Part shown: piece after piece, positions 1 to 7,389 of the stretch
How positions within the stretch are numbered: position 1 is the stretch's first letter
Layout: each line of letters opens with the position of its first letter
Source: Calditrichota bacterium
GTDB lineage: Bacteria > Electryoneota > B3-LCP
Reading direction: 5' to 3'
Assembly (NCBI GenBank): GCA_020051775.1
Contig: JAGVQJ010000195.1
Coordinates: 1 to 43,146, forward strand
DNA length: 43,146 bases
Notes under the pieces: generated by a model
What the model was told of the DNA's origin: nothing
What the model saw: only the letters and a program-made list of their open reading frames with translations
Database searches by the model: none
Program-made: the position numbers and the translations under genes

Positions 1-2083
1 CGTTGGAAAAATAGGTGTACCGCCCCGATTCAGCCCAGGGATCAACAGGATGATTTCCGGCGGCCAGATAATCTTGATTCCAACGGTATAGCCTTGCCTC
101 CAGGTCCACGAGATTCATTTTCGCTCCCCATTGCTCATCACCCTGGCAACCCATCTCTTCCAGAACTTGTTCAAGCCCCTGTGGTGTGACCACGAACAAC
201 AGGCGGTGAGCGTCGCCCATGATGAATCCCAAACTATGCAGCTGGGTTTGCAACGCCTCCCAGGGATGATTTTCGATGAAGATGACGGCGTTCTTCAGAC
301 CCAGACGATGGGCTTCGCGGGCTGGGCCGTTATCCGTTCCCCAGTAGGCGTCGGCGTACACCTCCGCACGACGTGGAATGGCCACGAAGACCTGCACCAG
401 AACCAATCCGAAACCTGCCAGTACCAAACCACGTTTGACGAAAGCAGGGGATAGGGCTGTTCGCTCAATCAAACGATTGTAGAGCGCTTGAACTCCTTTG
501 ACGCTGAAATAGATGATCTGCGGGACGATCACATAATAATATCGTGGCCCGTAGATGAAATCGTGAAAGTAGTAGAACAGATAACCGACCGGGATCAAGA
601 TCATGGCGCCTAAGAAGGCCTTTTCCCACCGGGACATCCGTGCTCCTAACAGACCCCAGAGAAAGAGAGCCAACAAAGCCGGTAGCGGAATTTCCCACAG
701 GTATACATTCAGTCCGGCCAGGGACATTAGGCTGTTGACCAGCCCATACCCCGGAGTGTGCGGTGGTCCCCAGTTGACCGCTCCGAATCCGAAGCCGTTA
801 CCACCCCAGGTGAGCGTGTATCCCGTCTGCAAGGGGTGGCCGGTCGTCATATAGTTGTGAACCAGGTATGGAATAATACCGGCGATAAAACCCACGCTAT
901 AAGGCAGCATCCTCCATGAGGTTTCTAATATCCTCCTACCCATATTCGGAATCGCTCCCGAACCCGACAACAGCAGCACCCCTCCGATCACTCCGAACAC
1001 CGCCCCCTCCAACGGCCGCGTCGAGGCGCAGTATCCGAAAGCCAGCCCCGATAATGCCAACCAGCCGATTTTACCGTTTTCCCCCTTACGCAGAGCCAAC
1101 CAGCCCAGTAGAGACATCGTCAGCGCTGCTGTATGGTTCATGTACTCAGCCGACATGAACAAAACGAATGGCGATAGTCCCAAAGTCCAGGCGCACCAAG
1201 TGGCCCAATGTGGCTGTGTCATTTTTTCTCCCCCCTTTAACAATGAGGGGATGGGAGGGGATAAATCCTTCACCAACCAAAAAAACAAAACTACCGCCGA
1301 AGCTCCCAGCAGCGGATTCACCAACCACGGTACGCCCGCCAGTACCCCCAACGCCAGTAACAGCGCCTGTCCTGGAGGGTATTGCGCGAACCAGCGATCA
1401 ATGTCTACCATGAAACCGAAATAGAAGAACTCTTTCGGAGCAAACGTTTCGGCGGTAACTTGACCGCTTGCGAAGATGCGAGCTTGCAGCAGTTGCGCAA
1501 TGGAATCTTCGATGTGCGGGATCAGTCCGAAACAGCGGTGGGCATAATAAATAGCAGCAACGAGGAGCAATGCCGCCGGCAGCCAGGGATGCCAGGGTAT
1601 CAATCGTAAGTGTAGGGGCAGGGCGTGCTCCTGCCCATTAATATTCAAATTTATCCTCGGCGCCAGCCAACTGCATAAGGCGATGAACCCCACTGTGTTA
1701 AGGAAAAAGCCCGCCGTCAGCAGCCCTGTCAGAGCCCAGGCCGTAATCCCGAACCGCAGCCAAAACAGCGGGATAAATGTTGCTAAAAAACACAGGCTGA
1801 CGGGCAATACTCGCTTTAAACGCACTCCGCCGAAAAGAGCCTTCCAGGGCAGACGAGTCAACATCCACCCCGACGCTATCAGCGCCACGGCCACCAGACC
1901 CAGGAAGATCTCCTTGCCGTGGTAAAGACTGGAGAGTTCCAATGTGGGCAGGAGCTCCTCCACCTCGGCGAAATGCAGCGCCAGATTGCTCCAGAGTAGC
2001 AGCCCGCAGGCCAGACTGAGGATTCCTCCGGCCAGATGTAAAATGTTGGGGAAGGGTTTGATCGTTATCCTCGGTAAAACCAA
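1..2083 (-). CDS. Multi-spanning membrane glycosyltransferase (GT39/PMT-like), C-terminus off the window
   Basis: The minus strand stays open from an in-frame TAA near 2110 to the left edge, about 694 codons, and the gene continues beyond base 1. The translation is rich in hydrophobic helices. It shows conserved-looking blocks such as IPHIEDSIAQLLQARIFASG and RWFAQYPPGQALLLALG in the N-terminal half, then CASTRPLEGAVFG, and HDFIYGPRYYY towards the C-terminus. Such blocks are typical of polyprenyl-phosphate-sugar-dependent membrane glycosyltransferases that decorate glycans or proteins on the outer face of the inner membrane. No ATG lies near the N-terminus. I chose TTG at 2083, with a weak AGG about ten bases upstream, and the true start could be slightly downstream. 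Two short repeat-like segments are read through in frame (1222-1268 and 1612-1640). The gene is divergent from ddl. Family assignment is by pattern, and the substrate is unknown. Confidence 0.82.
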   Translation of the reverse strand, partial: MVLPRITIKPFPNILHLAGGILSLACGLLLWSNLALHFAEVEELLPTLELSSLYHGKEIFLGLVAVALIASGWMLTRLPWKALFGGVRLKRVLPVSLCFLATFIPLFWLRFGITAWALTGLLTAGFFLNTVGFIALCSWLAPRINLNINGQEHALPLHLRLIPWHPWLPAALLLVAAIYYAHRCFGLIPHIEDSIAQLLQARIFASGQVTAETFAPKEFFYFGFMVDIDRWFAQYPPGQALLLALGVLAGVPWLVNPLLGASAVVLFFWLVKDLSPPIPSLLKGGEKMTQPHWATWCAWTLGLSPFVLFMSAEYMNHTAALTMSLLGWLALRKGENGKIGWLALSGLAFGYCASTRPLEGAVFGVIGGVLLLSGSGAIPNMGRRILETSWRMLPYSVGFIAGIIPYLVHNYMTTGHPLQTGYTLTWGGNGFGFGAVNWGPPHTPGYGLVNSLMSLAGLNVYLWEIPLPALLALFLWGLLGARMSRWEKAFLGAMILIPVGYLFYYFHDFIYGPRYYYVIVPQIIYFSVKGVQALYNRLIERTALSPAFVKRGLVLAGFGLVLVQVFVAIPRRAEVYADAYWGTDNGPAREAHRLGLKNAVIFIENHPWEALQTQLHSLGFIMGDAHRLLFVVTPQGLEQVLEEMGCQGDEQWGAKMNLVDLEARLYRWNQDYLAAGNHPVDPWAESGRYTYFSN
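1222..1268 (-). repeat. Small interspersed repeat translated in frame
   Basis: Read on the minus strand this stretch encodes DLSPPIPSLLKGGEK between two hydrophobic segments of the glycosyltransferase. Its DNA has the C-run, central CTCATTG, G-run look of the short dispersed repeats that translate as SPPL..KGGE in many bacterial genomes. A related stretch lies at 39650-39675. The reading frame stays open through it, so it would form a short extra loop. The repeat identity is inferred from its appearance, not from an alignment. Confidence 0.45.
1612..1640. repeat. Short palindromic element inside the glycosyltransferase gene
   Basis: GGGCAGG at 1616-1622 pairs with CCTGCCC at 1630-1636 across a seven-base loop. 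The same type of sequence recurs in the intergenic repeat block at 16239-16258. It is read in frame, giving roughly NGQEHALPLHL, and sits between two membrane segments. Confidence 0.4.
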
Positions 2084-2155
2084 TACAAGATAACCTGAAC
2101 AGCGGAATTATGCAAGCCAAAATCGCCTCACTTTGTTTTTTAGCTCAAAAATCCA

Positions 2156-2184
2156 TTGAATTCACTACACCTTAGATGTATATT
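2156..2184 (+). promoter_or_regulatory. Sigma-70-type promoter for ddl
   Basis: TTGAAT (2156-2161) and TATATT (2179-2184) are separated by exactly 17 bases, 67 bases upstream of the ddl start. The interval to the start contains short repeated units of the form CTAATAGC. No clear ribosome binding site precedes the ATG at 2251. Confidence 0.55.
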
Positions 2185-2250
2185 CATTAAAGGCGAATAG
2201 CTAATAGCCATGAGCTAATAGCTTAAAGCTCAAAGCTTACTGCTAAAATC

Positions 2251-3288
2251 ATGAAAATCATCGTTCTGTTAGGCGGCGAATCCGCTGAACGGCGGGTATC
2301 GCTAACTTCCGGTGAAGCCGTCGCCCAGGCTCTGGCGGCGCGAGGCCACGAAGTCTACAAAGTGGATCTGGTGGACCCGGTGCGATTAGCTCCGGCTCGA
2401 GTGCCTCTGTTCAACGAGACTGTGGGCGAAATCCCCCCTGACTTGTCTACGCTCCCACGCTTCTCGCCCCGCCGTCTGGCCGCGCTTATGGAGACACTGG
2501 ATCACCAGAAACCTGACGTGGTATTCCCCATGTTGCACGGTGGTATGGGTGAGGATGGCCGCCTGCAGGCCGCTCTGGAAATGGTAGGGGTAAGTTTTGT
2601 AGGCAGCGGATCGCTCGCCTCGGCGATGGCCATGAACAAGCCAGTAGCCAAGCGGCTTTTCCTGTATGCCGGTGTGTTGACTCCGGCCACCCTGCTGGTT
2701 CCACCCGGCCAATCCGAGATGGATGCCGCCGCGCATATTCGCGCCTCTTTCGGTTTCCCGGTGGTCGTCAAACCGGACGCTTCGGGATCTGCAGTGGGTC
2801 TAGCCATACTGCCGGATCAGGAAGGTCTGGGCAAAGCGCTGGCAACGATAACTTCCTTGAACTACACCGCCTTGGTCGAACCATTCGTCCCGGGCGTCGA
2901 ACTGACCGTGACCATTCTGGATCAGCAGGCTCTGCCGCCCATCGAGATTCGTCCGTATGGCGGAGTTTACGATTACCTGTCCAAATACACCAAAGACCGG
3001 ACCGATTACTTCTGCCCGGCGCCCATATCGGCGGATCTGACTCAGCGTGTACGTGAACTGGCATTAAAAGCGCACCAGGCGCTGGGTTGCCGCCACTACA
3101 GCCGGGTGGATTTCCGCTTGCGCGAAGACGGCGAATTGTTCTGCCTGGAAGTCAATACCATCCCCGGCATGACCTCGACCAGTCTCGTCCCCAAAGCCGC
3201 CGCCGCGGTTGGATTATCCTTCGAGGATCTGGTGGAAAAGCTGGCTTGCTTAGGAGCCGCCTCCGCATCTTCGACGGAAATTCCTTGA
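2251..3288 (+). CDS. ddl: D-alanine--D-alanine ligase
   Basis: This cytoplasmic ATP-grasp enzyme joins two D-alanines for peptidoglycan precursor synthesis. At 345 residues it is slightly longer than common Ddl proteins (about 300-320), but all the landmarks are present. LLGGESAERRVSL lies near the N-terminus with the catalytic Glu at residue 13. HGGMGEDG is at 97-104 and the ATP-binding VVKPDASGSAVG around 172-183. EPFVPGVELTV is at 210-220, the YDYLSKYT loop at 240-247, and the metal-binding CLEVNTIPGMTSTS at 298-311 with Glu300 and Asn302. The ATG start follows a promoter at 2156-2184 but has no obvious Shine-Dalgarno sequence. It is the first gene of a plus-strand pair with the sucC-like gene, although the latter seems to have its own promoter. 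Confidence 0.95.
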   Translation: MKIIVLLGGESAERRVSLTSGEAVAQALAARGHEVYKVDLVDPVRLAPARVPLFNETVGEIPPDLSTLPRFSPRRLAALMETLDHQKPDVVFPMLHGGMGEDGRLQAALEMVGVSFVGSGSLASAMAMNKPVAKRLFLYAGVLTPATLLVPPGQSEMDAAAHIRASFGFPVVVKPDASGSAVGLAILPDQEGLGKALATITSLNYTALVEPFVPGVELTVTILDQQALPPIEIRPYGGVYDYLSKYTKDRTDYFCPAPISADLTQRVRELALKAHQALGCRHYSRVDFRLREDGELFCLEVNTIPGMTSTSLVPKAAAAVGLSFEDLVEKLACLGAASASSTEIP

Positions 3289-3313
3289 TTTCACACCGAA
3301 TATTTTGTAAGAT
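3285..3313 (+). promoter_or_regulatory. Candidate promoter for the sucC-like gene
   Basis: TTGATT (3285-3290, overlapping the ddl stop codon) and TAAGAT (3308-3313) are 17 bases apart, 41 bases before the ATG at 3355. It matches the promoter form seen elsewhere in the window but has a weaker -10 element. Confidence 0.4.
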
Positions 3314-3354
3314 GTAATTATCCAGATATTACTTGGTTACTGGTTTACAATCCC

Positions 3355-4542
3355 ATGCGACTCTACGAATTTGAAGGCAAGCAACTGTTTGCCGAATCCA
3401 AAATCCCCGTACCCCCGGGAAAAGTGGCTGCCACTGTGGACGCAGCCGTCCAGGTTGCCGCTGAAATCGGCTATCCGGTCGTGTTGAAATCCCAGGTGCT
3501 GACCGGCGGGCGCGGCAAAGCCGGCGGCATCCAGTTCGCCGAAAACGAGGCTGAACTCCGCGAAAAAGCCGCAGCGTTGTTTAAACTGACGATCAAGGGT
3601 TACCTCGTCGAACGCGTGCTCGTGGAAAAGAAGCTCGAGACCGACCAGGAATTCTATCTCGGCGTCACCATTGACCGTACCCGCTACCAGTGGACGGTTA
3701 TCGCGTCAGCCTCTGGCGGCATGGACATCGAAGAGGTAGCGGCCAAACATCCTGACAAAATTACCCGCCTGTATCTCGATGCCGACGCGCCGATGTATTC
3801 CTTCCAGGGCTTGGAACTGGCTCGCGCTCTGGGGCTGTCCGGCGAACAGATGAAAGCCGTAGGCGACATTGCCGGGAAGCTTTTCCGCTGCTTCCGCAAG
3901 TGGGATTGTAAAATGGCCGAGATCAACCCTCTGGTGCGCTTGAAAGACGGCAAGTTCGTCGCCGCTGACAGCCGCATCTCAGTGGATGACGACGCTCTCT
4001 TCCGTCACCCGGAATTCAAGGAACGAGGCATCGAAAAGCGCCACGAAGAAGGCGAGATGACTCCGCGCGAACAGCAAGCCCGCGAATGGGACATCCCTTA
4101 TCTGGACTTGGACGGCAACATCGGCATGTTTCCCGGAGGCGCCGGATTCGGCATCATGGGCAACGACTTTATCCAGCACTTCGGAGGCAAACCGGCTAAT
4201 TTCATGGACTCCGGCGGCGGCCCTACCCCGGAACGTCTGGCGCAGATGCTGGTGCTCTTGGATGAGAATCCTCAGGTGAAAGTCATCTTCGGAGCACGCT
4301 TCGGCGGCATTTCTCGTTGCGACGACTTTGCCAAGGGGGTCATCATGTTCCTGAAACAGCACGGTCTGAGCAAACCGATGGTGATGCGCATGACCGGCAA
4401 CGAGTGGCAGGAAGGCGTGCGCCTGTTCAACGAAGCCAAAGCGGAAAATCCCGAGCTTTTCAAGAACATCGAAGCCCACGGCATCGAGACTCCCATCGAG
4501 CAGATCGCCAAGCGTGCCGTGGAATTGGCGAAAAATGCGTAA
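3355..4542 (+). CDS. sucC: Succinate--CoA ligase beta subunit-like protein
   Basis: Succinyl-CoA ligase interconverts succinyl-CoA and succinate with formation of ATP or GTP. The beta subunit supplies the nucleotide-grasp domain and part of the CoA ligase core. The 395-residue product begins with the family signature MRLYEFEGKQLF. It has VLKSQVLTGGRGKAGG around residues 43-58, AEINPLV followed by DDDALFRHPEF in the middle, and a C-terminal ligase domain with FMDSGGGPTPERL and FGGISRCDDFAKG. The core segment reads GNIGMFPGGAGFG where Escherichia-type SucC has a GNIGCMVNGAGLA-like sequence, so it is a divergent branch. The alpha-subunit gene sucD, usually next door, is absent from this window. 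No Shine-Dalgarno sequence is visible before the ATG. A related acyl-CoA ligase with another acid substrate is possible. Confidence 0.87.
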   Translation: MRLYEFEGKQLFAESKIPVPPGKVAATVDAAVQVAAEIGYPVVLKSQVLTGGRGKAGGIQFAENEAELREKAAALFKLTIKGYLVERVLVEKKLETDQEFYLGVTIDRTRYQWTVIASASGGMDIEEVAAKHPDKITRLYLDADAPMYSFQGLELARALGLSGEQMKAVGDIAGKLFRCFRKWDCKMAEINPLVRLKDGKFVAADSRISVDDDALFRHPEFKERGIEKRHEEGEMTPREQQAREWDIPYLDLDGNIGMFPGGAGFGIMGNDFIQHFGGKPANFMDSGGGPTPERLAQMLVLLDENPQVKVIFGARFGGISRCDDFAKGVIMFLKQHGLSKPMVMRMTGNEWQEGVRLFNEAKAENPELFKNIEAHGIETPIEQIAKRAVELAKNA

Positions 4543-4577
4543 CAGGTGACCGGTTATAGCAACCGTCACGGTAACCA

Positions 4578-4672
4578 GGGGCTTTAGCCCCTTGCCGCAC
4601 GTACTCCAGACCATTCATCTTATAGCGAGCAACAAGGCCGATCTCGCCAAAGGATCGGCCATATATATTTTG
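4578..4672. terminator. Hairpin cluster between convergent genes
   Basis: GGGGC-TTTA-GCCCC occupies 4578-4591. GGCCGATC (4636-4643) pairs perfectly with GATCGGCC (4653-4660) and is followed on the plus strand by an AT-rich tail ending in TTTT. It lies between the 3' ends of the sucC-like gene (plus) and the lipoprotein gene (minus), so it may terminate both. The GGCCG stem recurs in hairpins after the two secreted-protein genes. Confidence 0.45.
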
Positions 4673-4745
4673 ATCATTATAGGTAGAGCGGTAGCTTGCT
4701 GCCGCCGGTGAGCTGATAGCTCAGCGTTTCCATAGTAGGCAGAGC

Positions 4746-5552
4746 CTAATTCCTTATAAATGCCAATTGTCCTTCCATATAATATTGATCCCATGATCCA
4801 CACCAGCCCGGCCCGTAGGAAAGAATCAGTGTGTCTCCGGTTATTTCATATTGTGCAGTAGTCAGGCCGACCATCAGGGAATCCCACAGTGAAGGAATGA
4901 CAATGTTGATGGATGATCCCTCCAGTGTGTAGCTCCCTTCCTCAACCACATAATCGAAATAGGTCGTATCCTCAACTTCGCCGAATCGGCTGAATCCGCG
5001 ATAACCTTCGAACTGAAAGTGCCCTCCACCAAAACCGACAATAGCCTCTCCCCAGACCTCTATCCAGAAGGGAAAATAGGCAAGTCCTACAGGGTCGTAT
5101 TGGCCAGCTATGAAGCTCCAGGTCCCCTCCAGAGGCAATGGGCTGCTGCCCTCGCCGGTACTGAAGATCCATGCCTGTGACCACGGCCCCTCGCCCTCTA
5201 TATTAACGGCACAGACCCGCCAATAATATATTGTGCTGAGCATTAGACCTGAATATCCCACCATGTGCCCGGTGATGCCCGGCTCATCGTAAACCACTTC
5301 CGTAAAATTTGAGTCGGTCGAAATCTGGAGGCGATACTGCTCGGATTCCGGCGTCTCACGCCACCAGAAAATCGAATACGGGCTGCCGCCTTGCATGCCA
5401 TCCCACGGCGCTACCAACTCCGGCGCCATGGTAGGGGGGGAAGTAAGGTGAGCCGTCACACCAATATCGTCCCTTCTATCGCACCCCGTTAGTAATAGGA
5501 TAATCATCGCCGAAGCAACTATGACTACAGCGCGAAACGTTTGCATTACCAT
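4746..5552 (-). CDS. Lipoprotein with a fibronectin type III-like domain
   Basis: The 268-residue product starts with a hydrophobic signal and a lipobox (LLLTGC, Cys24), so it should be lipidated and anchored in a membrane. Residues about 40-132 resemble a fibronectin III fold, with PELVAPWDG, YRLQISTDSNF, YYWRVCAVN and GPWSQAWIFST. This pattern is common in extracellular proteins of the FCB group. The C-terminal half (about 137-268) is a separate beta-rich segment with a LEGTWSFIAGQY opening and a TLILSYG ending, reminiscent of lipocalin-like or META-type domains. I cannot assign it further. It is convergent with the sucC-like gene and divergent from the secreted-protein pair. A 17-spaced promoter lies at 5604-5632. 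No enzymatic function is evident. Confidence 0.85.
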   Translation of the reverse strand: MVMQTFRAVVIVASAMIILLLTGCDRRDDIGVTAHLTSPPTMAPELVAPWDGMQGGSPYSIFWWRETPESEQYRLQISTDSNFTEVVYDEPGITGHMVGYSGLMLSTIYYWRVCAVNIEGEGPWSQAWIFSTGEGSSPLPLEGTWSFIAGQYDPVGLAYFPFWIEVWGEAIVGFGGGHFQFEGYRGFSRFGEVEDTTYFDYVVEEGSYTLEGSSINIVIPSLWDSLMVGLTTAQYEITGDTLILSYGPGWCGSWDQYYMEGQLAFIRN

Positions 5553-5603
5553 CTCCTGATTAAGTCGTCTTTGTTGTCCTGATGACGTCTGATTCCGGCC
5601 ATC

Positions 5604-5632
5604 AATATACTCTAATCTGAGCCCTTAATCAA
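5604..5632 (-). promoter_or_regulatory. Sigma-70-type promoter for the lipoprotein gene
   Basis: Read on the minus strand, TTGATT (5632-5627) and TATATT (5609-5604) are separated by 17 bases, about 50 bases upstream of the start at 5552. Confidence 0.55.
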
Positions 5633-5851
5633 GTGCAAATTATTGCATCAACAGACGGGGCCGGTCTCGTAAAGAAACGGCCCTTGTGATTACCGGAAAA
5701 TTCAAAGGCGTAAGCTATTATCACGGACCTCATGATAGACTCTCAATACCTCTGCCCGCGGTATCACTGAAATAATGGCATGTTCGAACCCTAATGTGAT
5801 CTGAATCACGAAGCGGAGTCGCTGATTTAATAAAAATATATCAAATGTACC
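5633..5851. other. Non-coding spacer between divergent genes
   Basis: No convincing gene is seen here. The one structure is GGGCCG (5658-5663) pairing with CGGCCC (5678-5683). It resembles the GGCCG-stem terminators elsewhere but lies upstream of genes on both sides, so its role is unclear. Confidence 0.35.
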
Positions 5852-5880
5852 TTGACAATAACCGCTGGCAGGTATATATT
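5852..5880 (+). promoter_or_regulatory. Sigma-70-type promoter for the first secreted paralogue
   Basis: TTGACA (5852-5857), a 17-base spacer and TATATT (5875-5880) give a near-consensus promoter. Sequence just upstream (AAATGTACC) and just downstream (TTGC) matches the promoter of the second paralogue at 7262-7290. About 100 bases of leader precede the start. Confidence 0.68.
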
Positions 5881-5981
5881 GCTTACTGTCATACTAATCA
5901 ATACTTTTTATGCTTTGAGTGACTCGGTTCACAATTCACCTCATTGGTCTTCCGACTACAAATTACTTAAGTGGAGGAATT

Positions 5982-6992
5982 ATGAAAACCATTATCCGTC
6001 TCGCGCTGTTTCTCTGTTTGTGCTGTCCGTTCATCACGTGGGCGCAAATAACGATCCAATCGAACGCCTTTCCCACTAATCCCGGCACTGTGATTAACCG
6101 TCAATTCAATGTGTTGTCGCCAATCCCGCTAAATCCGGGCCCCGGTGGACCCGACCAAATCTGGGATTTCACGAACATATCCGTTGGTACGAATGAGGAA
6201 CAAACCTGGGTTGATCCTGCCACGACCCCTCATTTCTCCCTCTACCCCGATGCGAACCGCTGTTACACGGTCGGCTATGCTACTTATGGATATTTTAGCG
6301 TGACACCGTCCGCTTACTCGTGGTATGGGTATGATGCCACCGTATTTCAGGATGTTACACCCTACTGGGTTTTACCGTGCACCTATGGAGATTCTTGGAC
6401 GACTACCTGGTGGTATACGTCTGGCCCAACGACGACAGAACAAAACCTCGATTGTGCAGTGGATGGGTGGGGAACTTTGGTCGACGAAATGGGGAGTTTA
6501 CCTTGCCTTCGTCTGAAAATACATTGGACCTCAACCCTTACCTTCATGGGGAATCCAACCGTCATGACCACCTGGCGTTATGAATGGGTTGTGCCGAGCC
6601 TTGGGGTCGTTGTCACGATGGAATCCGAGATTGATGAACCCGATCCCAATTTCACGGAAGGTTTTTTCCGTCGCATGGTAAGTATCAGTAACGGTGTCCA
6701 CATGCTCCCGCAGGGCGCACCCTTACCCAACCAGGTGACCTTAGCGCCCGCCTTTCCGAATCCCTTCAACCCCACGACGCAAATATCCTTCAGCCTCCCC
6801 AAACCAGGGAACGTTTCTCTTTCGGTATTCGATCTCATCGGCTGCCAGGTAGCGCAGTTAGCCTATGGGCGTTTCGCGGCTGGGGAATATCAGTCTACGT
6901 TTGATGGATCCTTGCTTTCGAGCGGGTTGTACTTTGTTAATTTAACAGTGGACGGAGCCGTTTACACGCAGAAATTGGTGCTTATGAAATAG
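5982..6992 (+). CDS. Secreted protein with type IX-like sorting domain, paralogue 1
   Basis: I placed the start at 5982 because it follows GGAGGAATT and opens directly into a signal peptide ending WAQ. An upstream in-frame start would put 21 polar residues in front of it. The mature protein (336 residues before cleavage) has a Trp- and Tyr-rich beta domain of about 225 residues. Its markers are WDFTNISVG, LPCTYGDSWTT, VDGWGTL, LPCLRLK and IDEPDPNFTEGFFRR. The DGWGTL...LRLK pattern resembles the DGYGTL..P.G....LRVK secreted proteins of Bacteroidetes. Residues about 255-336 form the sorting module, with AFPNPFNPTTQISFSLP and an ending GAVYTQKLVLMK. Export across the outer membrane by a type IX-like system is inferred. 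The next gene is its close paralogue. Biochemical function is unknown. Confidence 0.88.
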   Translation: MKTIIRLALFLCLCCPFITWAQITIQSNAFPTNPGTVINRQFNVLSPIPLNPGPGGPDQIWDFTNISVGTNEEQTWVDPATTPHFSLYPDANRCYTVGYATYGYFSVTPSAYSWYGYDATVFQDVTPYWVLPCTYGDSWTTTWWYTSGPTTTEQNLDCAVDGWGTLVDEMGSLPCLRLKIHWTSTLTFMGNPTVMTTWRYEWVVPSLGVVVTMESEIDEPDPNFTEGFFRRMVSISNGVHMLPQGAPLPNQVTLAPAFPNPFNPTTQISFSLPKPGNVSLSVFDLIGCQVAQLAYGRFAAGEYQSTFDGSLLSSGLYFVNLTVDGAVYTQKLVLMK

Positions 6993-7073
6993 CCGGCGCT
7001 GATTTGTGGTGGTTTCTTAAGCTCAGAACCTCATAAGACTCCATTACCTCATTTCACCGTTTGGCGAGCCTCT

Positions 7074-7103
7074 GGGGCCGATTCCACAAGGGGTCGGCCT
7101 TTG
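7074..7103 (+). terminator. Possible terminator after paralogue 1
   Basis: GGCCGA (7076-7081) pairs with TCGGCC (7094-7099) and is followed by TTTGATT. The stem is short and the T tract is weak. It shares the GGCCG core with the hairpins at 4636-4660 and 8468-8495. The rest of the 6993-7261 gap shows no gene. Confidence 0.38.
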
Positions 7104-7261
7104 ATTCCAGCCTCCCAAGGCGGGTAACTCACAAAGATAAACTGGCTCAGGATGAATGATTTCTACCAGCGAAACGAATGGAATATTGGCATTTTCAGAT
7201 TCCTTCTCCATCCTGAGGAAAATAGGTCACATTGCTCTTATGAAAAAAAGTTAAATGTTCC

Positions 7262-7290
7262 TTGACTATGGAAGTCGGAAAGTTTATATT
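7262..7290 (+). promoter_or_regulatory. Sigma-70-type promoter for the second secreted paralogue
   Basis: TTGACT (7262-7267), 17 bases, then TATATT (7285-7290). Both elements and their flanks (AAATGTTCC before, TTGC after) match the promoter of paralogue 1. The duplication therefore seems to have included the promoter. Confidence 0.65.
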
Positions 7291-7389
7291 GCATTCCAGT
7301 AAATGAAACGAGACCGTATTTAATCCTAACGGTGTTACTGACCATCAGGTCACCGGGCAAAACTTATAACCTACCCTAGTGGAGGAATC

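Noticed and set aside
1140-1424. Plus-strand frames over the left part of the window
   Set aside because: They are antisense to the continuous membrane glycosyltransferase frame that covers the whole of 1-2083.
2190-2250. Short CTAATAGC-type repeats before ddl as a possible operator
   Set aside because: The units are short and imperfect and resemble AT-rich leader sequence. There is no symmetry suggesting a protein-binding site.
3979-4614. Minus-strand frame of about 211 codons opposite the sucC-like gene
   Set aside because: It lies antisense to a gene with clear family motifs, has no ribosome binding site and reads as a compositional shadow.
5770-5800. TTCGAACCC motif resembling a tRNA T-loop
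   Set aside because: No cloverleaf arms or CCA-adjacent acceptor stem can be built around it.
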